The notes under the pieces: generated by a model
What the model saw: the letters and a program-made list of their open reading frames with translations, nothing else
Database searches by the model: none
Told to the model about the DNA's origin: nothing
Shown: piece after piece, positions 15,231 to 23,480 of the stretch
How positions within the stretch are numbered: the stretch's first letter is position 1
How the letters are laid out: each line of letters starts with the position of its first letter
Position numbers and translations under genes: made by a program
Source: JBDSKH01 sp035495435
Lineage (GTDB): Bacteria > Actinomycetota > Actinomycetes > Actinomycetales > Microbacteriaceae
NCBI GenBank assembly: GCA_035495435.1
Contig: DATJFV010000076.1
Coordinates: 1 to 30,810 of the forward strand
Length of the DNA stretch: 30,810 nt
Reading direction: 5' to 3'

Positions 15231-15476
15231 ATGTTGTCCGACACGCTCGAGGTGCCCATCGCGCCTCTCACGGAACCCCACCTTCGCGTTCAATGGCTGA
15301 GCGCCGACCACGGCCTCTGGGTCGCCACCGGCCTGTCGGAACGCAACAGCCTCATGCACCTCGGCCGAATCGACCTCGTCGACGGTCTGTACGACGCCTA
15401 TGACCGCATCGGCACCTCGCTCGGGGCGTTCGGCACGCTCGGCGAGGCGAAGGCTCAGGTCGAGCTGCACTCCTAG
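15231..15476 (+). CDS. Small hypothetical protein
   Basis: I do not recognise this protein of 80 or 81 residues. It is mixed, slightly acidic and soluble-looking, with a central LHLGRIDLVDGLYDAYDRIGTSLGAFGTLGEAK-like region and no membrane helix or cysteine. A strong GGGGAGG (15223-15229) sits only one base before the ATG at 15231, too close. The TTG at 15234 gives 4 bases of spacing and the neat start MSDTLEV, and may be the real start. Intact frame and ribosome site argue for a real gene. It stands alone between the FAD monooxygenase and the FMN oxidase. Confidence 0.65.
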   Translation: MLSDTLEVPIAPLTEPHLRVQWLSADHGLWVATGLSERNSLMHLGRIDLVDGLYDAYDRIGTSLGAFGTLGEAKAQVELHS

Positions 15477-15518
15477 CCACTCTTCCGCCGGGGCGACGCT
15501 GCGTGCTTGCATGGGGCC

Positions 15519-16784
15519 ATGGCGACCCTCGACGATGAGCTGGGGCCCGGTCGCGCGGCGCAGTCGGCGATCTACCGGGCGGGCGTGTCGGGCCGGATGC
15601 CGCGCATCCCGGTGCGCTGGCCCGAACTGATCGCGAAGGCCGAGCGGTCGATGACCGCGGAGGCCTGGGCGTACGTTCACGGCTCGGCGGGTCTGGAGAC
15701 GACCGCGGAGGCCAACGCGAACGCGTTCGACGACTGGCGGATCGTGCCGCGCGTGCTGCGCGATGTTCGCGACCGCGATCTCGGCGTCGAGCTGTTCGGT
15801 CACCGCTACCCCACTCCCCTGCTGGCGGCGCCCGTCGGCGTGCTGGAACTCGTCGATCCGGATGCCGACCTGGCCATCGCGCGTGCCGCGGCGACGCTGG
15901 GGGTGCCGGCGGTGATCTCGACGCAGGCCTCGGTGCCGATGGAACGGATCGCTGCCGAGGGCGGCGGGGGTCCGCTGTGGTACCAGCTCTACTGGAGCTC
16001 CGATGACGAGCTCGTCGAGAGCCTGGTCCGGCGAGCGGAAGCCATCGGCGTCCATGCCCTCGAGGTGACTCTCGACACCCAGCAACTCGGCTGGCGGCCG
16101 CGCGACCTCGACCGGGCGTACCTCCCGTTCATCCGCGGAATGGGCATCGCTCAGTACACCTCCGATCCGGTGTTTCAGCGTCTGGTGGCGGCGCGCCAGG
16201 CGGGACGGCGGGATGGCAGCATCCCCGCGGGTCCGTCAGTGCGGGTGACCCCGGCGGCGATCCGGACCCTGCTCGGTCTGCGCCGCCGCGGCGTCGCCAG
16301 GGAAGCCGGCGAGGTGTTTCTCGAAGTGTTCACGCGCCAGGGTTTAACCTGGTCAGACCTCGGTTTTCTGCGGGAGCGCACGTCGCTGCCGATCCTGCTC
16401 AAGGGGATTCAGCATCCGGACGACGCGCGCCGCGCCCGCGACGCGGGAGTCGACGGAATCGTCGTCTCGAACCACGCCGGGCGTCAGGTGGACGGGGCGA
16501 TCGGTGCGCTGGAGGCACTCCCGGGTGTGGTCGACGCCGTCAAGGGCGCGATGCCCGTCCTCTACGACAGCGGCGTCCGCAGCGGCGCCGACGTCTTCCG
16601 GGCGCTGGCGCTCGGAGCTGCCGCCGTCCAGGTCGGGCGGCCCTGGGTCTACGGGATGGCGATCGCCGGCGAAGAGGGTGCACGCGAGGCGCTGCGCAAT
16701 CTGATCGCCGAGTTCGATCTGACCCTCGGGCTCGCCGGTCGCCGCACCGTGGCGGAACTCGACCGAGCGGACCTCGCACGATGA
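15519..16784 (+). CDS. FMN-dependent alpha-hydroxy-acid oxidase (lactate 2-monooxygenase-like)
   Basis: This 421-residue TIM-barrel flavoenzyme belongs to the family of lactate oxidase, glycolate oxidase and lactate 2-monooxygenase. Its N-terminus (AQSAIYRAGVSGRMPRIPV) and AWAYVHGSAGLETT resemble the lactate 2-monooxygenase branch. The catalytic His-Arg pair is in VVSNHAGRQVDG, and the FMN-phosphate segment is LYDSGVRSGADVFRALALGA. It would oxidise 2-hydroxy acids with oxygen. I chose the ATG at 15519; a TTG at 15507 is possible. The stop overlaps the next ATG (ATGA), coupling it to a luciferase-like flavoprotein. Confidence 0.88.
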   Translation: MATLDDELGPGRAAQSAIYRAGVSGRMPRIPVRWPELIAKAERSMTAEAWAYVHGSAGLETTAEANANAFDDWRIVPRVLRDVRDRDLGVELFGHRYPTPLLAAPVGVLELVDPDADLAIARAAATLGVPAVISTQASVPMERIAAEGGGGPLWYQLYWSSDDELVESLVRRAEAIGVHALEVTLDTQQLGWRPRDLDRAYLPFIRGMGIAQYTSDPVFQRLVAARQAGRRDGSIPAGPSVRVTPAAIRTLLGLRRRGVAREAGEVFLEVFTRQGLTWSDLGFLRERTSLPILLKGIQHPDDARRARDAGVDGIVVSNHAGRQVDGAIGALEALPGVVDAVKGAMPVLYDSGVRSGADVFRALALGAAAVQVGRPWVYGMAIAGEEGAREALRNLIAEFDLTLGLAGRRTVAELDRADLAR

Positions 16785-17659
16785 CAGCGCCCCGTATCGG
16801 CACCGTCTTCCTGCCGGGTTGGGCACCCGAGCTGGTGCGCCCCGTGGCACAGGCGGCGGAGTTGGCGGGACTGGACGACCTGTGGTTCTGGGAGGACTGC
16901 TTCAACGCCGCCGGACCCTCGTCGGCAGCGGTCGCCCTGGCCGTGACCGATCGCATCACGGTCGGGATCGGCCTGATGCCGGCACCGCTGCGGCAGGTGG
17001 CGCTGACCGCGATGGAGATCGCCACGCTGGAACGCATCTTCCCCGGACGATTCGCCCCTGTGATCGGTCACGGCGTCCAGCGCTGGATGGCCCAGCTCGG
17101 GGTGAAGCCGGCATCACCCCTGACCCTGCTGCGCGAGTACGCGACCGCGCTGCGTGCCCTGCTCGCCGGCGAGGAGGTGACCGTCGACGGCGACTACGTG
17201 CGCCTCGACCGCGTACGGCTGGCGCATCCACCGGAGCGCTCGCGCCTGTTCATCGGGGGCGAGGGCCCGCGCACGCTCGCCCTCGCCGCCACCCACGGCG
17301 ACGGCACGATGCTCACCTCCGCGCTCTCGGAGGAGCGGGTGGGCGAGGCCGCCAAGGTCGTTCGCACCGCCACCGGCGGGCGACCGCATGAGCTGATCGG
17401 GCATCTCATGGTGTTCCGGGGCGAGGGCGCGGGTGAGCGGATGGCGCGGCAGCTGAGCGACTGGCCGCCCGGCGCGACCGCGGTCGTCACGGAGGCGGCG
17501 GATGCCGGGGCGCAGGCGGACCACGTGGCCTCGGCGGTCGACCGGTTCGCCGCGCTCGGGGTCACGCGGGTGCTCGTACACAGCACGGACCAGGAGCAGG
17601 ACCCCGTCGGATTCGTGAGCTGGGTGGGCGACGAGGTCGCACCGCGCGTCACGCGCTGA
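16781..17659 (+). CDS. Luciferase-like (LLM class) flavin monooxygenase or reductase
   Basis: This 292-residue protein has the bacterial luciferase-like TIM barrel: AQAAELAGLDDLWFWEDCF near the start, VGIGLMPAPLRQVALTAMEIATLERIFPGRFAPVIGHG, then GEEVTVDGDYVRLDRVRL and a RLFIGGEGPRTLALAATHGDG phosphate-binding segment. Actinobacterial members often use coenzyme F420 rather than FMN, but the sequence alone does not decide this. It starts inside the stop of the FMN oxidase gene (ATGA), so the two are co-expressed. The product ends 23 bases before the trpD stop on the other strand. Confidence 0.85.
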   Translation: MTAPRIGTVFLPGWAPELVRPVAQAAELAGLDDLWFWEDCFNAAGPSSAAVALAVTDRITVGIGLMPAPLRQVALTAMEIATLERIFPGRFAPVIGHGVQRWMAQLGVKPASPLTLLREYATALRALLAGEEVTVDGDYVRLDRVRLAHPPERSRLFIGGEGPRTLALAATHGDGTMLTSALSEERVGEAAKVVRTATGGRPHELIGHLMVFRGEGAGERMARQLSDWPPGATAVVTEAADAGAQADHVASAVDRFAALGVTRVLVHSTDQEQDPVGFVSWVGDEVAPRVTR

Positions 17660-17662
17660 ACG

Positions 17663-17681
17663 CGGATCCCGCTGGGGTCCG
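17663..17681. terminator. Bidirectional hairpin between convergent genes
   Basis: CGGATCCC (17663-17670), a 3-base loop and GGGGTCCG (17674-17681) form an 8-bp stem with one G-U pair. It fills the gap between the LLM stop and the trpD stop. There is no U run, as is common for actinobacterial terminators. Confidence 0.55.
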
Positions 17682-17682
17682 A

Positions 17683-18744
17683 CTAGGCCGAACGGCGCGT
17701 AGTCGCCGCGACCCAGGCGTCGAGCTTGGCGATCGCGGCCCCGGAGTCGATCGCCTCGGCGGCACGGCCGAGCTGGGTCCGGAACCGGGCCCGGATGTCC
17801 TGCTCGGCCAGCGCGGCATCCTGCGCCAGCTCCCATGCCACGAGGCCCGCTGCAGCATTCAGGAGCACGATGTCGCGCACCGGGCCCTCCTCGCCCGCCA
17901 GCGTGCGGCGCGCCGTCTCGGCATTGGTCGCCGCGGCGGCCCCCCGCAGATCTTCCAGTCGTGCGCGTGGGAGGCCGAGGTCCGCGGGATCGAAGTCGTG
18001 CTCGTGCACTTCACCCCGCGACACCTCCCAGACGTGACTGTGGCCCGTCGTCGTGAGCTCGTCGAGGCCGTCATCGCCTCGGAACACCAGCGCCGTCGCG
18101 CCGCGGGTCTGGAACACCCCCACGAACAGCGGCACCTTGTCCAGCTGAGCGACGCCGACCGCGGAGGCCTCGGGCCGGGCCGGGTTGCAGAGCGGGCCGA
18201 GGAAGTTGAAGACCGTGGGGATGCCGAGTTCCGCGCGGATCGGCCCGGCGTGCTTGAAGCCGGGATGGAAGAGGCCGGCGAAAGCGAACGTGATGCCCAC
18301 CTCATCCAGCACCTGCGCCACCTGCTCGGGCGCCAGCTGGATGTCGATGCCGAGTGCCGTCAGCACGTCCGACGAGCCGGAGGCGCTGCTCGCCGCCCGG
18401 TTGCCGTGCTTCACCACCCGAGCTCCCGCCGCGGCCGACACGACCGACGCCATCGTCGACACGTTCACCGTGCCGAACCGGTCGCCGCCGGTTCCGACGA
18501 TGTCGAGAGCCATCGGATCGACCGGGAGACCGAGCGCGTTGGCCAGCACCGCGTCACGGAATCCGACGATCTCGCCCACCGTTTCGCCTTTTGCCCGCAG
18601 CGCGACGAGGAAGGCGCCCAACTGCGCGGGTGCCGCGCGACCAGCCATAACCTCCTCCATCGCCCAGGACGCCTCGGCGATCGAGAGATCCGACCCGGCG
18701 AGGAGTTCGGTGAGAATGGCGGGCCAGCTGAGTTCGGTCGGCAT
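17683..18744 (-). CDS. trpD: TrpD, anthranilate phosphoribosyltransferase
   Basis: This 353-residue enzyme of tryptophan synthesis transfers phosphoribose from PRPP to anthranilate. Motifs are complete: the PRPP loop GTGGDRFGTVNVST, the KHGNRAASSASGSSDVLTALG region that binds anthranilate and PRPP, and FLGPLCNPARP. Length is normal. I chose the ATG at 18744 because TACGAT lies 7 bases upstream on the - strand; the frame extends further upstream into the promoter region of ctaE without support. It stands alone, not in a trp operon, but next to ctaE as in Mycobacterium (Rv2192c-Rv2193). Confidence 0.95.
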   Translation of the reverse strand: MPTELSWPAILTELLAGSDLSIAEASWAMEEVMAGRAAPAQLGAFLVALRAKGETVGEIVGFRDAVLANALGLPVDPMALDIVGTGGDRFGTVNVSTMASVVSAAAGARVVKHGNRAASSASGSSDVLTALGIDIQLAPEQVAQVLDEVGITFAFAGLFHPGFKHAGPIRAELGIPTVFNFLGPLCNPARPEASAVGVAQLDKVPLFVGVFQTRGATALVFRGDDGLDELTTTGHSHVWEVSRGEVHEHDFDPADLGLPRARLEDLRGAAAATNAETARRTLAGEEGPVRDIVLLNAAAGLVAWELAQDAALAEQDIRARFRTQLGRAAEAIDSGAAIAKLDAWVAATTRRSA

Positions 18745-18751
18745 GGCGTCG

Positions 18752-18757
18752 ATCGTA
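18752..18757 (-). promoter_or_regulatory. Probable leaderless -10 element of trpD
   Basis: TACGAT on the - strand lies 7 bases before the trpD ATG. It shares a 43-base gap with the ctaE promoter. Confidence 0.5.
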
Positions 18758-18775
18758 CCGACCGCCGATATCGGC

Positions 18776-18781
18776 CATAAT
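18776..18781 (+). promoter_or_regulatory. Probable -10 element of the ctaE-qcrCAB operon
   Basis: CATAAT, 5 of 6 bases of TATAAT, lies 6 bases before the GTG at 18788. The GGAGAG between them is too close to the start to work as a normal ribosome site, so a leaderless transcript is likely. Confidence 0.55.
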
Positions 18782-18787
18782 GGAGAG

Positions 18788-19420
18788 GTGACCTCCGCAA
18801 CGATCTCTCCCTCGCAGACTTCGGTGATCAACCGTCCGAACGTCACCCAGGTGGGAGTGATCGTCTGGCTGGGCAGCGAGGTCATGTTCTTCGCCGGCCT
18901 CTTCGCCATCTACTTCACGCTCAAGTCGACCTCGCCCGAGTTGTGGGCCGACCAGACCGCGAAGCTGAATGTGCCCTACGCCCTGACGAACACGATCATC
19001 CTGGTGCTCTCCTCGTTCACCTGCCAGTTCGGCGTTTTCGCGGCCGAGCGGTTGCAGGCGCGGCGTACCGGCGGCCTCTTCGACCTGCGCAAGTGGGGTG
19101 TCGTCGAGTGGATGTACCTGACGTTCGCGATGGGTGCCGTGTTCGTCACCGGCCAGGTCTACGAATACGGCCAGCTGGTCAGTGAGCACGTCGCGTTCAC
19201 CGGCGACTCGTACGGCTCGGCGTTCTACCTCACGACGGGCTTCCACGCCCTGCACGTCACGGGCGGTCTGATCGCCTTCCTGCTGCTCCTCGGTCGCGTC
19301 TTCGCCGTGAAGCGGTTCACCCATCGCGAGGCGGTCACGGCGATCTCGGTGTCGTACTACTGGCACTTCGTCGACGTGGTCTGGATCGGCCTCTTCCTCG
19401 TCATCTACGTCCTCAAATAA
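18788..19420 (+). CDS. ctaE: CtaE, cytochrome c oxidase subunit III
   Basis: This 210-residue membrane protein is subunit III of the aa3-type haem-copper oxidase. Five hydrophobic helices are visible, starting with VGVIVWLGSEVMFFAGLFAIYFT. The family signature TTGFHALHVTGGLIAFLLLL follows, and the last helix contains the conserved VSYYWHFVDVVWIGLFLVIY. It supports proton uptake and stability rather than carrying metal. It heads the ctaE-qcrC-qcrA-qcrB operon, an arrangement that reflects the physical bcc-aa3 supercomplex of actinobacteria. The GTG start follows the CATAAT element. Confidence 0.96.
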   Translation: MTSATISPSQTSVINRPNVTQVGVIVWLGSEVMFFAGLFAIYFTLKSTSPELWADQTAKLNVPYALTNTIILVLSSFTCQFGVFAAERLQARRTGGLFDLRKWGVVEWMYLTFAMGAVFVTGQVYEYGQLVSEHVAFTGDSYGSAFYLTTGFHALHVTGGLIAFLLLLGRVFAVKRFTHREAVTAISVSYYWHFVDVVWIGLFLVIYVLK

Positions 19421-19448
19421 CACCGGAACGGATCTGAAGAACTCGCCC

Positions 19449-20243
19449 ATGGCACGCACTCGCTCGACCCGCACCGGTCGCCGTTCTCCTATCGCCTCGG
19501 CAATGCTTCTCCTCGTCGGCCTGCTGGCCACCGGCGGAAGCTACGCCCTCTTCACCGCCAGCGCCTCGGCAGAGACCTCCACCCAGGTCGCGTCGATGGT
19601 CGACGAAGGGCAGAAGCTCTTCCAGGCCAACTGTGCCAGCTGCCACGGCCTCAACGCCGAGGGCACGAAGGCGGGCCCCAACCTGCACGGTGTCGGCGCC
19701 GCAGCCGTCGACTTCCAAGTCGGCACCGGCCGCATGCCTGCTGCCGCCAACGGCCCGCAGATCGAGAAGAAGCCGGTGCAGTTCACCGACGAGCAGATCG
19801 CCGCGCTGGCCGCCTACGTCGCCACTCTGGGCCCCGGCCCCGCCATCCCCGAGCAGCGATACCTGCAAGGCGACGGTGACGTCTCCAACGGTGCCGAACT
19901 CTTCCGCGTGAACTGCGCGATGTGCCACAACGTGGCGGGCGCCGGTGGCGCTCTCACCGAAGGCAAATACGCTCCGGGGCTGCGCGATGTGAGCGCCAAC
20001 CACATCTACGAGGCGATGGTCACCGGCCCGCAGAACATGCCGGTCTTCAACGACCTCAACATCACGCCTCAGGACAAGGCCGACATCATCAGCTACCTGA
20101 AGTTCATCAGCGACCAGCAGAACTCGACGAGCCTGATCGACCTGGGCAACCTCGGTCCGGTCTCCGAGGGGCTGTTCGTCTGGATCTTCGTCCTCGGCTC
20201 CGTCGTCGCCATCACCGTGTGGCTGACGGCCAAGTCCAACTAG
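19449..20243 (+). CDS. qcrC: QcrC, dihaem cytochrome c subunit of the bcc complex
   Basis: This 264-residue protein has an N-terminal membrane anchor (about 15-35). Two c-type haem domains carry CASCH at 62-66 and CAMCH at 156-160, and a C-terminal membrane helix lies at about 239-258. In actinobacteria this dihaem subunit replaces cytochrome c1 and soluble cytochrome c and passes electrons straight to the CuA centre of CtaC. It lies outside the membrane. It follows ctaE by 28 bases and precedes qcrA by 36 bases, where AAGGAAG supplies the qcrA ribosome site. Confidence 0.96.
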   Translation: MARTRSTRTGRRSPIASAMLLLVGLLATGGSYALFTASASAETSTQVASMVDEGQKLFQANCASCHGLNAEGTKAGPNLHGVGAAAVDFQVGTGRMPAAANGPQIEKKPVQFTDEQIAALAAYVATLGPGPAIPEQRYLQGDGDVSNGAELFRVNCAMCHNVAGAGGALTEGKYAPGLRDVSANHIYEAMVTGPQNMPVFNDLNITPQDKADIISYLKFISDQQNSTSLIDLGNLGPVSEGLFVWIFVLGSVVAITVWLTAKSN

Positions 20244-20279
20244 CTCGCTGCCCGACACGGAACGGTAAGGAAGAACCCC

Positions 20280-21326
20280 ATGGCTGACAAGAGCGACGCG
20301 GTCGCGACCCGCGAGGCTCCGGCTCCGTCCCCCGGCACCGCTGTGGTGCCGTCGGATGCGGTCGAGAACCCCGGGTTCCCGCCGTACCGGCCGCGCGTCT
20401 CCGATCTCGATCCCGCCAAGGAGCGCGCGAACGAACGTCGCGTCGCGTGGATGTTCTGGGCCTCGATCGTCGGCAGCGTGTTCGCGATCGTGGCGTACAT
20501 CGTCTTCCCGATCGTGCCCGGCGATGTCTCGACGGTGCGCCTGAACAACATGTTCCTCGGCCTCGGCATCACGCTCGGTCTGTTCGGCATCGGCTTCGGA
20601 GCGGTGCACTGGTCGAAGTCCCTCATGGACGGGCACGACATGACCGAGTCGCGCCACCCCACGCGGGGCAGCGAGGAGACGCGCGAGAAGGCCGTCGAGG
20701 TCTTCCAGCTGGGCAACAAGGAGTCGGGTTTTACCCGCCGCAAGCTGATCCGCAACTCGCTGATCGGTGCGCTGGTCGTGACCCCTCTTCCCGCGGTTGT
20801 GCTGTTCCGCGACCTCGCCCCGGCCGGCGACCCGGTGGCGCGTCTGAAGCACACCTTCTGGGAGAAGGGAATGCGCCTGACCCGCGACCCCGATGGCACC
20901 CCGATCAAGGTTTCGGATGTCACCCTGGGCTCCGTCTTCCACGTCATCCCTGAGGGGCTCAACGAGGCCGAGGACCGGCTCGAGGAGAAGGCGAAGGCCG
21001 CGGTTCTGCTCATGCGCCTGAAGGAAGAGGACCTGCACGTCAGCCCCGGTCGTGAGGACTGGAACTACCAGGGCATCGTGGCCTACTCCAAGATCTGCAC
21101 CCACGTGGGCTGCCCTGTCGCCCTCTACGAGCAGCAGACCCATCACCTGCTGTGCCCCTGCCACCAGTCGCAGTTCGACATCACCCGTGAAGCGGCCGTC
21201 ATCTTCGGTCCCGCCAAGCGCCCGCTGCCGCAACTGCCCATCTCCGTCGACGCCGAAGGGTACCTGGTCGCTCAGAGCGACTTCCACGAACCCGTCGGCC
21301 CAAGCTTCTGGGAGCGCTCGCTGTGA
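20280..21326 (+). CDS. qcrA: QcrA, Rieske iron-sulfur subunit of the bcc complex
   Basis: This 348-residue protein has the three-helix N-terminal part typical of actinobacterial Rieske subunits. It carries the 2Fe-2S site CTHVGC (273-278) and CPCH (292-295), with Cys273, His275, Cys292 and His295 as ligands and Cys278-Cys294 as the likely disulfide. A basic FTRRKLIRN precedes the third helix, as in Tat-dependent Rieske proteins, and tatA/tatC are in this window. It takes electrons from menaquinol to QcrC. The stop overlaps the qcrB GTG start (GTGA). Confidence 0.96.
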   Translation: MADKSDAVATREAPAPSPGTAVVPSDAVENPGFPPYRPRVSDLDPAKERANERRVAWMFWASIVGSVFAIVAYIVFPIVPGDVSTVRLNNMFLGLGITLGLFGIGFGAVHWSKSLMDGHDMTESRHPTRGSEETREKAVEVFQLGNKESGFTRRKLIRNSLIGALVVTPLPAVVLFRDLAPAGDPVARLKHTFWEKGMRLTRDPDGTPIKVSDVTLGSVFHVIPEGLNEAEDRLEEKAKAAVLLMRLKEEDLHVSPGREDWNYQGIVAYSKICTHVGCPVALYEQQTHHLLCPCHQSQFDITREAAVIFGPAKRPLPQLPISVDAEGYLVAQSDFHEPVGPSFWERSL

Positions 21327-22987
21327 CCGTCGAAGCCACCAAGACCACCCCGCGCAACGAAGGCCCGCGCATCTCCACAGAGGATGAGCAGGCGGTCCCG
21401 CCGAACGCGGGCATGCGCTTCACCAACTGGGCGGCCAACTACGTCGACGAGCGCACCAGCATCTCCGGCCTGGTGCGCGAGCTGGGGCGCAAGATCTTCC
21501 CCGACCACTGGTCGTTCATGCTCGGCGAGGTGGCGCTCTACAGCTTCGTCGTCATCCTGCTCTCCGGGACCTTCCTGACGTTCTTCTTCCAGGCCTCGAT
21601 GGCTGAGGTCGTCTACGACGGCTCCTACGTCCCGCTGAAGGGGCTCGAGATGTCCGCGGCCTACGCCTCGACGCTCGACATCACCTTCGACATCCGCGGC
21701 GGCCTGCTGATGCGCCAGATCCACCACTGGGCAGCCCTGCTGTTCGTGGCCTCGATCGGCCTCCACATGCTGCGGGTGTTCTTCACCGGAGCGTTCCGCA
21801 AGCCGCGTGAGCTGAACTGGCTGATCGGCTTCGTGATGTTCGTCCTGGCCATGGCCGAGGGCTTCACGGGGTACTCACTCCCCGACGACCTGCTCTCCGG
21901 CAACGGCCTGCGCATCATCGACGGGATGATCAAGGGCGTGCCGATCGTCGGCACCTGGCTGTCCAACCTGATTTTCGGTGGCGAATTCCCCGGAACCCAG
22001 GTCGTCGGCATCTTCTACAGCGTGCACATCCTGCTGCTGCCCGCGATCCTCGCGGCCGCGATCGGCGTGCACCTGGTGCTCCTCGTGGTGAACAAGCACA
22101 CCCAGTTCGCCGGCCCGGGGCGCACCGAGGGCAACGTGGTCGGTGTTCCGATCATGCCGGTGTTCGCGGCGAAGGCAGGCGGGTTCTTCTTCATCATCTT
22201 CGGTGTGCTGGCGCTGACCGCGTCGCTCGTCACCATCAACCCGATCTGGGCCTACGGTCCCTACGACCCCTCCCCCGTGTCGGCCGGAACCCAGCCCGAC
22301 TGGTACATCGGCTTTGCGGATGGCGCGCTGCGCCTGGTTCCGCCGGGGCTGGAGTTCGAGTTGTGGGGCTTCACGGTCTCGCTCAACATCCTGCTCCCGA
22401 TCGCGGTGCTGGGCATCTTCCTGCTGCTCGTCGCGATCTACCCCTTCATCGAGGGCTGGATCACCGGCGACCAGCGCGAGCACCACATGACGCAGCGGCC
22501 CCGCAACGCTCCGCGTCGCACCGCGATCGGTGCGGCTGGAGTGACGTTCTACGCCGCGTTGTGGGCGGCGGCCGGGTCCGACCTCATCGCGACGCACTTC
22601 AAGCTGTCGATCGAGAGCGTGATCCACGCCTGCCAGGCGCTGCTCATCCTGGGTCCGATCATCGCCTACGTGGTCGCACACCGCATCTGCATCGGGCTGC
22701 AGAAGAAGGACCGTGAGATCGCGCTGCACGGCTTCGAGTCAGCACGCATCGTGCGCCTGCCGGGCGGCGAGTACATCGAGGTCCACGAGCAGCTGTCGGA
22801 CTACGAGCGCTGGAAGCTGATCGACTTCGAGGACTACAAGCCGCTCATGCTGCGTCCGAACGCGCAGGGCAAGATCACGGTGCGTCAGCGCGTGCGCTCC
22901 CGGCTGTCGAACTGGTTCTTCGAGGACCGGATCGCCCCGGTGACGCGCACCGAGCTTGAGGCCGCGAAGCACGGCTCCCACCACTAG
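21323..22987 (+). CDS. qcrB: QcrB, cytochrome b subunit of the bcc complex
   Basis: This 554-residue membrane protein oxidises menaquinol. Haem-binding histidines are in IHHWAALLFVASIGLHMLRV and in VHILLLPAILAAAIGVHLVLL. The Qo motif is PDWY (QPDWYIGFADG), the actinobacterial version of PEWY. A long hydrophilic C-terminal tail (about 460-554) is typical of actinobacteria. The homologue in mycobacteria is the target of Q203-type inhibitors. It is the last gene of the operon and is followed by a strong hairpin. Confidence 0.96.
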   Translation: MTVEATKTTPRNEGPRISTEDEQAVPPNAGMRFTNWAANYVDERTSISGLVRELGRKIFPDHWSFMLGEVALYSFVVILLSGTFLTFFFQASMAEVVYDGSYVPLKGLEMSAAYASTLDITFDIRGGLLMRQIHHWAALLFVASIGLHMLRVFFTGAFRKPRELNWLIGFVMFVLAMAEGFTGYSLPDDLLSGNGLRIIDGMIKGVPIVGTWLSNLIFGGEFPGTQVVGIFYSVHILLLPAILAAAIGVHLVLLVVNKHTQFAGPGRTEGNVVGVPIMPVFAAKAGGFFFIIFGVLALTASLVTINPIWAYGPYDPSPVSAGTQPDWYIGFADGALRLVPPGLEFELWGFTVSLNILLPIAVLGIFLLLVAIYPFIEGWITGDQREHHMTQRPRNAPRRTAIGAAGVTFYAALWAAAGSDLIATHFKLSIESVIHACQALLILGPIIAYVVAHRICIGLQKKDREIALHGFESARIVRLPGGEYIEVHEQLSDYERWKLIDFEDYKPLMLRPNAQGKITVRQRVRSRLSNWFFEDRIAPVTRTELEAAKHGSHH

Positions 22988-22997
22988 CAGCGACCGC

Positions 22998-23034
22998 AAA
23001 GGCGGGGCAGGCGCGTGAGCGCGGCCCCGCCTTT
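22998..23034. terminator. Strong bidirectional terminator after qcrB
   Basis: AAAGGCGGGGC (22998-23008) pairs perfectly with GCCCCGCCTTT (23024-23034), an 11-bp stem. Inside the loop GCGC/GCGC can add 4 more pairs. It starts 10 bases after the qcrB stop. The AAA...TTT ends allow it to serve the opposite-strand VOC gene as well. Confidence 0.8.
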
Positions 23035-23103
23035 CGCGCACCCAGGGAGGGGACCGGCCCGCCGGCGGTCCCATCCTCTGTTCAGACAGCCGCAGAGAGC
23101 GCG

Positions 23104-23469
23104 TCAGGCGAGATTCTCGACGAGGTGCAACTGTGTGCCATCGGGATCGATGAGGAACCCTGCCCGTTGGCCCCACGGCTGCATTCGAACGGGGTGCAGC
23201 CGCGGTGCTCCGACGGAGCTTTCAACGATCCCTGCGTGCCTGATCTGTCGGTACAGTTCGTCGACATCATCGACCCGCAGGCTGCACATGAAGGAGCTCT
23301 CCTCGGGCACGAGATCAGGAAAGGGGAAGAACTCCAGCCGAAGGCCTCCGCGGCGAAGGACCAGCCACCCGTCATCCCGGTGCACCACGTCAAATCCGAA
23401 TGCACCGTAGAAGGCGGCCGTGTCACCGAAGTCACGGGACGGCAGGTTCGGAACGGCGCTCTCAGCCAA
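23104..23469 (-). CDS. VOC/glyoxalase-fold (bleomycin-resistance-like) protein
   Basis: This protein of about 121 residues has a bleomycin-binding-like VOC fold: PNLPSRDFGDTAAFYGAFGFDVVHRDDGWLVL, then LRLEFFPFPD, then PWGQRAGFLIDPDGTQLHLVEN. Such proteins bind glycopeptide drugs or catalyse small metal-dependent reactions; resistance is not shown. No ATG fits. The TTG at 23469 gives MAESAVPNLPSRDF and lies 11 bases after the GNAT stop, with a GAGAG site just upstream. It is the last gene of the ctaC-ctaD-ctaF-GNAT-VOC run. Confidence 0.8.
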   Translation of the reverse strand: MAESAVPNLPSRDFGDTAAFYGAFGFDVVHRDDGWLVLRRGGLRLEFFPFPDLVPEESSFMCSLRVDDVDELYRQIRHAGIVESSVGAPRLHPVRMQPWGQRAGFLIDPDGTQLHLVENLA

Positions 23470-23480
23470 ACGCTCTCGGT

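Noticed and set aside
19413..21287. A 624-residue open frame antisense to qcrC and qcrA
   Set aside because: It mirrors well-identified respiratory genes. It is rich in Arg, Gly and Asp without any recognisable domain. Long antisense frames are expected in high-GC coding DNA.
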